From: CAYRHS01 sp964424125
GTDB taxonomy: Bacteria; Actinomycetota; Acidimicrobiia; IMCC26256; JAOSJL01
Length of the DNA: 12,469 nt
Direction of reading: 5' to 3'
NCBI GenBank assembly: GCA_964424125.1
Contig: CAYRHS010000091.1
Location: forward strand, 1 to 12,469
The translations under genes and the position numbers were made by a program. Below, piece after piece: positions 1 through 7,521 of this stretch (the stretch's first letter is position 1; every line of letters starts with the position of its first letter). Under the pieces are notes generated by a model that worked only from the letters and a program-made list of their open reading frames with translations, did not search any database and was not told the origin of the DNA.

Positions 1-1
1 A

Positions 2-607
2 CTGCTCGAGCAGTGGGCCGCGGCCGGCTTCGTCGTGGCGGCGCCCACCTACCCGCTGGGCAGCGCCGACGCTCCCGGGAACGGCCCGACCATCCAGGAC
101 GCCGACGAGCAGGCTCGCGATGCGTCCTTCGTCGTCGACCAGGTGCTCGACCTCGACGAGCTCGGTGAGCACGTCGATCCCGAACGGATCGGTGCGGCCG
201 GCCACTCGCTCGGCGGCCTCACCACCGTCGGCTTCGCGCTGAGCAACGACCTCCGGGACGACCGGGTCCGGGCCGCGGTGGTCTTCACCGTCCCGCCCCA
301 GTACCGCGGCGGTGTCGTGTCCGGGGTCCCCCTGCTCCTGATCGCCGGCACCGCCGACCAGTCCGTGCCCTACTCGCTGGCCGCTGGTGGTTTCGCGCCC
401 GCGACGCCACCGGCGTTCTTCGTCACGCTGGAGGGCGCCACGCACGCGCCGCCCTACCGCGACCAGGACGGCGAACGCTCGGAGGTGGTGGCCACCACGA
501 CCCTCGACTTCCTCGACGCCTACCTGAAGGACGATCCCGACGCGGTGGACGTGCTCGTGCGCGACGGGAACGTGCCCGGCGTGTCCTCGATCGAGGTTCG
601 CCTCTGA
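2..607 (+). CDS. alpha/beta hydrolase, 3' part only (5' end outside window)
   Basis: The reading frame is open from base 2, so the gene begins upstream; the GTG at 35 is internal to a conserved strand and is not the true start. About 201 residues are visible. A serine-hydrolase triad can be seen: the nucleophile elbow GHSLGG (Ser codon 206-208), an acid in GTADQSVP (Asp codon 356-358) and a His in GATHAPP (His codon 443-445), in the order and spacing of the dienelactone hydrolase/chlorophyllase/platelet-activating-factor acetylhydrolase-like group. This predicts hydrolysis of an ester or similar bond; the substrate is unknown. The two following genes encode lipoproteins, so a secreted or surface location is plausible, but the N-terminus that would carry a signal peptide is missing. 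Confidence in the fold is high and in any specific reaction low. Confidence 0.85.
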   Translation: MLEQWAAAGFVVAAPTYPLGSADAPGNGPTIQDADEQARDASFVVDQVLDLDELGEHVDPERIGAAGHSLGGLTTVGFALSNDLRDDRVRAAVVFTVPPQYRGGVVSGVPLLLIAGTADQSVPYSLAAGGFAPATPPAFFVTLEGATHAPPYRDQDGERSEVVATTTLDFLDAYLKDDPDAVDVLVRDGNVPGVSSIEVRL

Positions 608-634
608 CACCCCGCCACCACCAGCAGCTAGGTT
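604..634 (+). promoter_or_regulatory. putative promoter for the PQQ-repeat lipoprotein gene
   Basis: CTGACA (604-609) matches five of six bases of the TTGACA -35 consensus and overlaps the stop of the upstream hydrolase gene. TAGGTT (629-634) fits the actinobacterial TAnnnT -10 pattern. The spacer is 19 bases, slightly long. Transcription would start near 641, either almost at the ATG at 644 (leaderless) or about 20 bases before the GTG at 662. Called by eye only. Confidence 0.4.
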
Positions 635-643
635 GACCCGCCG

Positions 644-2569
644 ATGGGGGGTGGTGGATCCGTGAGGAACCCGCGTCGGTTCGCGGTCGCGACCGCCGTG
701 GTGATGGTCCTCGCGGCCGCGTGTGGCTCGAGCGGCGGCAGCACCAACGTCTCCGTCGAGCCGGTGGGCGACTGCGACTGGCCCATGTGGGGCCAGAACC
801 TGGACCGCACGTTCGCGTACCCGTGCGAGACGCCGTTGTCGGTCGACACGGTGGCGGGGCTGAACCAGCAGTGGTTCTTCAACACCGAGGACGTGGTCAC
901 CGCCACCCCGGCGATCGTCGGTGACGCGGTGTACGAGGGTGACTGGTCGGGCCGCTTCTATTCACTGGATCTCGAGACCGGGGACGTCCGCTGGACCTAC
1001 GACACCGACTTCCACGAGGGCTCGTTCTTCGGCCAGATCGTCTCGTCGGCGGTGGTCTACGACGTGGACGACGACGATCAGCTCGTGATTTTCGGCGGCG
1101 GGAAGACCCTGTACGCGCTGGACACCCGGGACGGCTCAGAACGTTGGCACCACGAGCTCAATCCGGACGGCGACGACGACGACCCGACCGAGATCGAGTC
1201 GTCCCCGGTCGTCGTGGACGACATGGTCGTCTTCGGCTACGACGGCCACAACGCACCCGGCGTCCGAGCCGGGGTCGTGGCGCTCGACGTCGAGACCGGC
1301 GACCTGCGCTGGGACTTCGACCCCGACGAGGGAGGGACGCCCACGGGCTGCGTAGGGGTGTGGTCGGCGCCGAGCGTGGACGTGCAGCGGGGACTCGTCT
1401 TCGTCGGGGGCGCGAGTTGTCGGACCGCGCCCGAGGGCTGGAAGCCCTACACGGAGGCGATCTACGCGCTCGCGCTCGACTCGGGCGAGCCGCAGTGGAC
1501 CTTCCAGCCCCACGACCCGGAGCCCGACGACCTCGACTTCGGCGGCGCGCCGAACCTGTTCACCGCGGGCGACCGCGACCTCGTGGGACTCGGGAGCAAG
1601 GACGCGTCCTACTACGCCCTCACCCGCGACGGCGACCTCGTGTGGAGCACCCAGGTCACCGAAGGCGGCTTCGACGGCGGCTTCATCGGCCCGAGCGCGG
1701 TCGCCGATGGCGTCGTCGCAGGCGGGACCGGTGTCCAAGCGTGTCCCTGTCTCCACGGGCTCGAGGCCGAGACCGGCGAGATCCTCTGGCAGCAGGAAGC
1801 AGCAGCCGGGTCGTACGCGGCATCGACGATCGCCAACGGCGTGCTCTTCATCGGCGGGACCGACTTCACCTTCCGCGCCCTCGATCTGCACACGGGCGAG
1901 GTCCTGTGGTCCCAGGAGATGACCGGCGCGGTCTCCGGCGGTGCCGCGGTCAAGGACGACAAGGTGGTCGCGGTCGCCGGGATCCGTGAGCCCGGGCTCG
2001 ACGAGCCCAGTGAGACGAGCGGCGTCACGATGTTCTCGCTCGCCGAGCCGGCCGGGACGACGACCACCGAACCGGACGAGGGCGAGGGGGCGAACGCTGG
2101 AGACGGTGGCGCCCGGGTCCGCCTGGAGCCCACCGACCAGGAGTGCGTCGGCACGCCGTGCGTCGTCACGTTCGGCATCAACCAGCCTCCGCCGGGTACG
2201 AACCCCGTCTTCGAGCTGCTCGTCGAGAACGATCCGTTCCGGGTCGAGGTGACCGCGCAGGACGCGGGCGACCCGGCCGATTGGATCCGTCCCGGCAGCG
2301 CGGCCGCCGACGTCGGCGCGCGCGTGTTCGGCGTCGTGATCTCCGAGTCCGACGACAATCCGCAAGGCGGCGGTGTCCTGTGCACCTTCACCGCCGACGA
2401 ATCAGGCTGCAGCGCCGACGCGCTGCCGGTGCTGCGCGACTCGTTCAACCGCATCTCGATCCTGGCCCTCGAGGACCCCGAGACGGTCCCGTCGGTCGCC
2501 GACGGGGCCGACCGCCTGGTGCGCACGCAGTCGTTCGAGATGCCGTTGGTCCCCGAACCCATCGACTAG
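644..2569 (+). CDS. PQQ-repeat beta-propeller lipoprotein with extra C-terminal domain
   Basis: The N-terminus has a basic patch (RNPRR), a hydrophobic stretch and an LAAAC lipobox, with Cys 27 the likely lipidated residue, so this should be an outward-facing lipoprotein. Residues about 45-465 form a propeller of PQQ-like repeats with recurring signatures such as LDLETGDVRW, LDVETGDLRW, LEAETGEILW and LDLHTGEVLW, seven or so blades. The opening WPMWGQNLDRT resembles the start of PQQ-dependent dehydrogenases of the polyvinyl-alcohol dehydrogenase type. No haem CxxCH motif is present; the propeller could bind PQQ or simply be a scaffold. A Thr/Glu/Gly-rich linker (about 468-490) leads to a C-terminal domain of about 150 residues with two cysteine pairs that I do not recognise. 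The start is uncertain: GTG at 662 (635 aa) has a better basic N-terminus and the G-rich run before it could pair with 16S rRNA, whereas ATG at 644 adds a Gly-rich tail. Confidence 0.85.
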   Translation: MGGGGSVRNPRRFAVATAVVMVLAAACGSSGGSTNVSVEPVGDCDWPMWGQNLDRTFAYPCETPLSVDTVAGLNQQWFFNTEDVVTATPAIVGDAVYEGDWSGRFYSLDLETGDVRWTYDTDFHEGSFFGQIVSSAVVYDVDDDDQLVIFGGGKTLYALDTRDGSERWHHELNPDGDDDDPTEIESSPVVVDDMVVFGYDGHNAPGVRAGVVALDVETGDLRWDFDPDEGGTPTGCVGVWSAPSVDVQRGLVFVGGASCRTAPEGWKPYTEAIYALALDSGEPQWTFQPHDPEPDDLDFGGAPNLFTAGDRDLVGLGSKDASYYALTRDGDLVWSTQVTEGGFDGGFIGPSAVADGVVAGGTGVQACPCLHGLEAETGEILWQQEAAAGSYAASTIANGVLFIGGTDFTFRALDLHTGEVLWSQEMTGAVSGGAAVKDDKVVAVAGIREPGLDEPSETSGVTMFSLAEPAGTTTTEPDEGEGANAGDGGARVRLEPTDQECVGTPCVVTFGINQPPPGTNPVFELLVENDPFRVEVTAQDAGDPADWIRPGSAAADVGARVFGVVISESDDNPQGGGVLCTFTADESGCSADALPVLRDSFNRISILALEDPETVPSVADGADRLVRTQSFEMPLVPEPID

Positions 2570-2581
2570 GACGGAGCTTCG

Positions 2582-3745
2582 ATGCCGCGCTCATCCCGTG
2601 TTCTGGCCACCGTCGCCGGTCTCGCGCTCGTCGCCGCTGCCTGCAGCGGCGGAGGCGACGACACCGCGGAGCCGATCACCACCAGCGCCGCTCAATCGGG
2701 TCCCGAGCTGCCGGCGGTCGAGCTCGTCTTCAACGGTGAGGGCAACAACCTCAACGCATACGACCCCGCCACGGGCGAACAGCAACGCATCATCACGAAC
2801 GCCGACGACGATCCGGAAGGCCTCGACATCAACGCCCAGATCTGCTTCTTCCCCGACGGCTCGGGCCGCTTCGTCGCGGGCGAGGACACCGGTCAGCCCG
2901 AGAACCCGCCCGGCTGGGGGATCTTCCAGCTCGAAGGTGCGCGCCTCGGCGAGCTGTCGGCGACCGAGGGGGGCAAGCTCGTGCCCAGCTACCAGGAGAG
3001 CGTCGACAATCCGGAGATGTACGGGTGCGGGTTCCTCTCCGACGGACGCATCGTGACGAGCGACGTGGGCAACCAGGCCGAGGGTGAGGGTGACGGCCAG
3101 CTCATCGTCTGGTTCCCACCCTTCGATTTCCACCAGGTCTCGTACTGCAAGCTCGACGTGGGGATCGCCACCGCCCAGCAGATCGCGATCGACGACCAGG
3201 ACCGCATCTACGTCGCGTCGGCGCGCGGCCCGGGCGACCACGGGATCCTCCGCTTCACAGGCCCGTTCCCCACCAGCGCCGACGCCGAGGGCGGCTGCGG
3301 CGGGACCGACGCCACCGGGGCGCCGCTCGCGGACCAGGTGAACAAGGACGTGTTCATCCCGCCGAGCGAGCTCCTCCAGACCCCGACCGGGATCGTGCGG
3401 ACCGCGGACGGCGGCTTCTACGTCTCGAGCGTGTTCAACGGGGTCATCGCCGAGTACGACGCACAGGGCCAGTACGTGCGCACGATCCTCCAGCCACCGG
3501 AGGGCGAGGTGATCGGCGAGCAGACGCTCTCGACCGGAACCCCGCTGGGCCTGGGACTCGACTCCGCCGGGACGCTCTACTTCGCCGATATCGGCATCGT
3601 CGTCACGCCCGAGGAGATCGGGCCCGGCCCGGAGGGCTCGCTGCAGATGATCCACTTCGAGAACGGGGAGCCGCTCTCACCCGAAGTGCTCGCCTTCGAC
3701 CTCGCGTTCCCCGACGGCATCGGGATCTTCTCGCCCTCGGGGTGA
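2582..3745 (+). CDS. lipoprotein with NHL/SMP-30-like beta-propeller
   Basis: The 387-residue product begins MPRSSR, then a hydrophobic segment ending AAAC (lipobox Cys 21) and a Gly/Asp/Thr-rich linker, as in a surface-anchored lipoprotein. The rest resembles a six-bladed NHL/SMP-30 propeller: strands such as QIAIDDQDRIYVAS, GIVRTADGGFYVSS and GLGLDSAGTLYFAD recur at propeller spacing. Several Cys residues (for example in INAQICFF, YGCGF and SYCKL) may form disulfides outside the membrane. No catalytic set can be assigned, so lactonase activity is not claimed. GGAG at 2573-2576, five bases before the ATG, fixes the start. Only 12 bases separate it from the preceding lipoprotein gene, so the two are very likely co-transcribed and may act together at the cell surface. 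Confidence 0.8.
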   Translation: MPRSSRVLATVAGLALVAAACSGGGDDTAEPITTSAAQSGPELPAVELVFNGEGNNLNAYDPATGEQQRIITNADDDPEGLDINAQICFFPDGSGRFVAGEDTGQPENPPGWGIFQLEGARLGELSATEGGKLVPSYQESVDNPEMYGCGFLSDGRIVTSDVGNQAEGEGDGQLIVWFPPFDFHQVSYCKLDVGIATAQQIAIDDQDRIYVASARGPGDHGILRFTGPFPTSADAEGGCGGTDATGAPLADQVNKDVFIPPSELLQTPTGIVRTADGGFYVSSVFNGVIAEYDAQGQYVRTILQPPEGEVIGEQTLSTGTPLGLGLDSAGTLYFADIGIVVTPEEIGPGPEGSLQMIHFENGEPLSPEVLAFDLAFPDGIGIFSPSG

Positions 3746-3746
3746 T

Positions 3747-3763
3747 CGTGCGCCGTGGCGCGT
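3747..3763. terminator. short GC hairpin between convergent genes (weak terminator candidate)
   Basis: The 22-base gap between the convergent stops holds GCGC (3750-3753), loop CGTG and GCGC (3758-3761), extendable only by G-U pairs. There is no T-run on either side, so it is at best a weak bidirectional terminator. Confidence 0.25.
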
Positions 3764-3767
3764 CCTC

Positions 3768-6023
3768 TCACGCGGTGGACGAGCGACGCGCGCTGAGCGG
3801 AAGGACGTCGGCGCGGGTCGGAAGTGGTTCCTCACCCCGGAGGAATGCCTCGACACGCTCGGCGGCTTCGGCCGATGCGAAGTGCCAGCCCTGGGCGGTG
3901 TCGCAACCCAGTGCGCGCAGGCACGCGGCCTGTTCCGGGCGTTCAACTCCCTCGGCGGTGACCCGCATCCCCAGCGCGTGGCCGAGTGCGATCACCGCAC
4001 GGGCGATGGCCTCGTCGACCTTGTCAGCGGCGACGCCGTCGACGAAGACGCGATCGAGCTTGAGGACGTCAACCGGTAGCTGCCGCAGGTATCCGAGCGA
4101 CGAGTAGCCGATTCCGAAGTCGTCGATGGCGATGTGGATCCCGAGCGCCCGCAGGGCGCGCAGGTTGCCGCGGGCCTGCTCGTCGTTGTCGAGCGCGGTT
4201 CGTTCCGTGATCTCGAGCTGCACGCTCCTGGGCGCGATCTGCGAGTGCTCGAGGGCGAGCGCGACGTCCCGGACCGCGTCGGGCTGGCGGAGGAAGCGGG
4301 GCGAGAGGTTGATGTCGATCCGCAGGCTGCTGCTCAGCTCCATCTGCCACGCCGCCGCCCGGCTCATCGCTTCCCGCAGGACGAACCGATCCACAGCGAG
4401 GATGAGGCCGCTCTCCTCGGCGAAGGGGACGAAGGTCGACGGCAACAGGAGTCCCCGGTCGGGATGCCGCCACCGCACGAGTGCCTCGAGCGCCACCACC
4501 CGGTGGGAGGACAGCTCGATCTCGGGTTGGTAGTGCACCTCGAGCCCGCCTTCGTCGACCGCGCGCCACAGGTCCGCCTCCAGTTCGAGCCGGCTCACGA
4601 CGGCGAGCGCGCTCTCGCCGTCGAAGACCTCGTAACGCGCCCGACCCTTCTCCTTGGCGCCGTACATCGCGAGGTCGGCGTCGCGCACGAGGTCGCCGGG
4701 ATCGGCCACGCCGGCGGTCGCCATGGCGATCCCGATGCTTCCCGTGGCGACGACCTCGCGGTCACCGAGGCGGATCGGGTCGCGCAGCGCGTCGAGCATC
4801 CGGTCCGCCACCATCTCGGCATCGCCGATGTCGCGGATGTGCGGGACGAGCACCGTGAACTCGTCGCCACCGAAGCGGGCGACGACGTCACCCGGACGCA
4901 CGCATTCGCGCAACCGGACCGCGATCTCCTCCAGCAGCTGGTCGCCGACGTCGTGGCCGAGGCTGTCGTTGACGAGCTTGAAGCGATCGACGTCGAGGAA
5001 CAGCACGGCGACCGAGGTCTCGGGCGTCGCCTCGGCGAGCTCGGAACGGAACCGTGCGAGGAACCCGGCGCGGTTCGGCAACGCGGTGAGCGAGTCGTGG
5101 AACGCTTGATGGGCGAGCTCGTCCTGGAAGCGTCGGCGTTCCGTGACGTTGTGGAAGATGGCGACGAATCCACCGACGCTGGGGTCGCTGACCTTGTTCG
5201 TCGTCCCGACCTCGTACCAGTGCCAACTGCCATCGGGTGCACGCAGGCGCAGCTCGGTCGTGCGCACGACGTCCTCCTCGGTGTCGGCGACGTCGCTGAA
5301 GTACGGCTCGAGGTCCTCTTGATCCGACGGGTGCACGAGATCGAGCGCGCGGGTGCCGACCAGGTCACGGGATCGCCGCCCGAGCTCGCGCTCGGCGGCC
5401 GGGCTCACGTACCGGATGACCCCGTCGGCCTTGACGACCATGATCACGTCGGACACGTTGCGCACGAGCGCTCGGAACCGCTCCTCGCTCCTTCGGGCCT
5501 CGGCCTCGGCGTCCTCCTGGCCGCTGATCGCCACGGTGACCACGCTGAAGGAGATCGCGACCCCCGCGGCCGCGAGCGCGGCCAGACCGTGCACCTCCGG
5601 TGGCGAGACGAAGCTCGGCGCGATGTCGAACTGGATCGCGAGCTCACCGACCGCGATCCCCGCGAGCGAGCACACGAGGGCCGGGCGGGTCACCGCGCTC
5701 CCGACGTCGCGTCCGACCTCGGCGAACAGGAACACGTAGCCCACGCTCAGCATCGGGCCCCAACCCGTCGCGTACATGATCGGGGTCATCGCGACCACGA
5801 GCGCCGCCACCCTGAGCCACAGGTGCCACCCGCTCACCACACGACCGCCAGCGGCCTTCATCCCCAGCGTCCCGACCACGGCCGCTCCGAGGACCAGGGC
5901 CGGAACGATCCACCAACGCAGGGGCCAGACCCACCCGAGCGCGCGCAGCACGAGGTAGAGCGCGATGACCGCGGGAAGCTCAGGGCGCAGGTAGTTGCGC
6001 CGCAGTTCGGCCGAGTCGACCAT
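3768..6023 (-). CDS. membrane PAS-GGDEF-EAL cyclic di-GMP synthase/phosphodiesterase
   Basis: A 751-residue signalling protein for cyclic di-GMP turnover. Residues about 15-165 contain five or six hydrophobic segments, a membrane sensor of no family I can name. A short charged helix leads to a PAS domain (about 180-295). The GGDEF domain follows (about 300-470): its signature RFGGDEF (GGDEF 385-389) is intact, and RPGD at 376-379 sits exactly where the inhibitory I-site RxxD belongs. The EAL domain (about 480-730) keeps the catalytic motifs EALVRW (513-518), the NLSP Asn, ITERT, DDFGIGYSS (634-642), the Lys of LKLDR and AEGVE. Both halves therefore look active, so net output probably depends on the sensor. 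In-frame ATGs at 6041 and 6062 are alternative starts; 6023 was preferred because AGGG lies just upstream. The open frame continues about 190 further codons upstream across the divergent gene, which is coding shadow. Divergent from the acyl-CoA operon. Confidence 0.93.
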   Translation of the reverse strand: MVDSAELRRNYLRPELPAVIALYLVLRALGWVWPLRWWIVPALVLGAAVVGTLGMKAAGGRVVSGWHLWLRVAALVVAMTPIMYATGWGPMLSVGYVFLFAEVGRDVGSAVTRPALVCSLAGIAVGELAIQFDIAPSFVSPPEVHGLAALAAAGVAISFSVVTVAISGQEDAEAEARRSEERFRALVRNVSDVIMVVKADGVIRYVSPAAERELGRRSRDLVGTRALDLVHPSDQEDLEPYFSDVADTEEDVVRTTELRLRAPDGSWHWYEVGTTNKVSDPSVGGFVAIFHNVTERRRFQDELAHQAFHDSLTALPNRAGFLARFRSELAEATPETSVAVLFLDVDRFKLVNDSLGHDVGDQLLEEIAVRLRECVRPGDVVARFGGDEFTVLVPHIRDIGDAEMVADRMLDALRDPIRLGDREVVATGSIGIAMATAGVADPGDLVRDADLAMYGAKEKGRARYEVFDGESALAVVSRLELEADLWRAVDEGGLEVHYQPEIELSSHRVVALEALVRWRHPDRGLLLPSTFVPFAEESGLILAVDRFVLREAMSRAAAWQMELSSSLRIDINLSPRFLRQPDAVRDVALALEHSQIAPRSVQLEITERTALDNDEQARGNLRALRALGIHIAIDDFGIGYSSLGYLRQLPVDVLKLDRVFVDGVAADKVDEAIARAVIALGHALGMRVTAEGVERPEQAACLRALGCDTAQGWHFASAEAAERVEAFLRGEEPLPTRADVLPLSARRSSTA

Positions 6024-6085
6024 CAAGCCCTGTATCGGCATCCACCGACCAAGCCTGAGCATCGGAGCCGACTCGGAATGCGCCG

Positions 6086-6092
6086 CTATAGT
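6086..6092. promoter_or_regulatory. shared palindromic -10 candidate, CTATAG
   Basis: CTATAG at 6086-6091 is its own reverse complement. On the plus strand it gives TATAGT (6087-6092), ending 10 bases before the ATG at 6103, a leaderless or near-leaderless layout common in actinobacteria. On the minus strand it gives TATAGC (6090-6085), about 60 bases before the preferred GGDEF-EAL start. It is an AT-rich island in very GC-rich surroundings. No good -35 element is visible on either side. Confidence 0.45.
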
Positions 6093-6102
6093 CGTCGATC
6101 CG

Positions 6103-7503
6103 ATGACCGAGCCGGCCCGAATCGTCGCCGTCGGGGCCGCCTCGGGCTCGCTCCGGCTCGCCGCCGAGGACGTCGCGGCTGCATGGCACGGTGGGGCCGC
6201 CCGGGGCCAGGTCGCCGCGTGCGCCCCCGACGAGGACACGCTCACGCTGGCCTGGGACGCGGCCGTGGCGGCGCTCGACGCCGCGGGGCTCGACGGGTCC
6301 TCGATCGACGGGCTGTGGTGGGGTACGAGCCGGCCGCCCTTCGGTGAGGGGCCGAGCCACGCCGTCCTGGCCAACGCGCTCGGCCTGGGCACGACCTCCG
6401 CGGGCGCGCTCCACGCGGGCTCGGCCCACGCGGGCGCGGAGGCGCTGCTGGCCGCCGCGGACGCCGTCGGTGCGGGAACGGCTCGACGAGCCCTGGTCGT
6501 GGTCTCCGACGCGATCGTGCCCGGCCTCGGCACCGACCTCGAACGACGAGCCGGTGCGGCGGCAGCCGCCGCGGTGCTCGGGGCGGACGGCCCCGCCACC
6601 ATCACGGCTCGGGTCACCCGCACCCGTCCGGCCCTCGACCGCTACCGGGGCGCGGGCGAATCCGGTACTCGGGACCCCTACGACGCCCGCCTGTTCCGGG
6701 AGGAGATCTTCCTCCCGGTCCTGCGCGAGATCACGGAGCACCTGGCGGCGTTCGTGCCCCGGACCTGGTCGCTCCCCGACCCCGACGGGCGGTCGGCCCG
6801 AGCCGTCGCACGAGGGCTCGACGGCACCGTCGGTTCGGAGGCCGTCGTCGCCGCCGTGGGCGACGCCGGCGCGGCCGCCGCGCTGCTCGGTGCCGCGACA
6901 TCGCTCGACGCGGCCGGCATCGTCGCGTCCGTCGGCTACGGCGGTGGACGGGCGACCGGGGTCGTGTTCGACGCCCTCGGACCCGTTCCCGGGGCGGCGG
7001 CCATCCCCGCCGCGCTCGACGGCGGGCGCCGGGCGCCGTACGCCGAGGTCCTGCGCGTACGTGGTCAGCTCGTGGCGGCCGGAGAGAAGGTCGAGATGGG
7101 CGTCCCGCCGGGGTCGGCGATGTTCACGCGCGGTTCGGTCGAGATGTTGGGGCCACTCGGCGCCCGCTGCATCGAGTGCGGGACGATCAACACCCCTCCG
7201 TCCATCCACCCCCATTGCATTCGTTGTGGGGCGGAGAAGTTCGAGGACGTCGCCCTGTCGGGACGCGGCTCGGTGCACACCTTCGTCATCAACGAGACGA
7301 TGCCGGCGCCGTTCGTCGCGCCGCTCCCACTCGCCGTGATCGATCTCGACGACGGCGCGCGGGTGATGCTCCAGGTCACCGGCGAGGCCGACGACCTCGC
7401 GATCGGTGCACCGGTCGAACTCGTCCTGCGCCGCTACGCCCACGAGCGCGGGGTCCCCGTCTACGGGTTCAAGGCGCGGCTCGCGACGGGCAGCGGAGCC
7501 TGA
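6103..7503 (+). CDS. HMG-CoA synthase-like/DUF35 (zinc ribbon-OB) fusion protein, nucleophile missing
   Basis: A 466-residue fusion. Residues 1-300 follow the thiolase-fold pattern of HMG-CoA synthase/ketoacyl synthase III: a strand-loop with WWGTSRPP near 72-79, the nucleophile-elbow region AGSAHAGAEAL near 105-115, and a C-terminal VGYGGGRATGVVF strand pair (277-289). Residues about 310-460 form a DUF35 module: a helix, a zinc ribbon with CIEC (C356, C359) and CIRC (C372, C375), then an OB-fold. The only other cysteine is C40 near the N-terminus, so no Cys occupies the elbow; His 109 or Ala 108 sits there depending on the alignment. Condensation chemistry by this domain is therefore unlikely. 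In archaea, separate thiolase, HMG-CoA synthase and DUF35 proteins form a complex in which DUF35 binds CoA; by analogy this protein may be a partner of the thiolase encoded 18 bases downstream. The ATG at 6103 was chosen because the longer in-frame extension crosses the promoter. Confidence 0.85.
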   Translation: MTEPARIVAVGAASGSLRLAAEDVAAAWHGGAARGQVAACAPDEDTLTLAWDAAVAALDAAGLDGSSIDGLWWGTSRPPFGEGPSHAVLANALGLGTTSAGALHAGSAHAGAEALLAAADAVGAGTARRALVVVSDAIVPGLGTDLERRAGAAAAAAVLGADGPATITARVTRTRPALDRYRGAGESGTRDPYDARLFREEIFLPVLREITEHLAAFVPRTWSLPDPDGRSARAVARGLDGTVGSEAVVAAVGDAGAAAALLGAATSLDAAGIVASVGYGGGRATGVVFDALGPVPGAAAIPAALDGGRRAPYAEVLRVRGQLVAAGEKVEMGVPPGSAMFTRGSVEMLGPLGARCIECGTINTPPSIHPHCIRCGAEKFEDVALSGRGSVHTFVINETMPAPFVAPLPLAVIDLDDGARVMLQVTGEADDLAIGAPVELVLRRYAHERGVPVYGFKARLATGSGA

Positions 7504-7521
7504 GGACCGAAGGGAACGAAC

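Noticed and set aside
1136..2365. 409-codon minus-strand open frame
   Set aside because: Antisense to the PQQ-repeat gene; Val/Arg/Asp-rich shadow with no domain.
4134..6347. 737-codon plus-strand open frame
   Set aside because: Antisense to the PAS-GGDEF-EAL gene, rich in Arg, His, Asp and Glu without structure; a product of high GC on the complementary strand.
6024..6623. Upstream extension of the GGDEF-EAL frame by about 200 codons
   Set aside because: It lies antisense to the start of the HMGS-like gene, crosses the promoter, is Ala/Ser/Pro-rich and shows no domain; the membrane segments begin just after the ATG at 6023.
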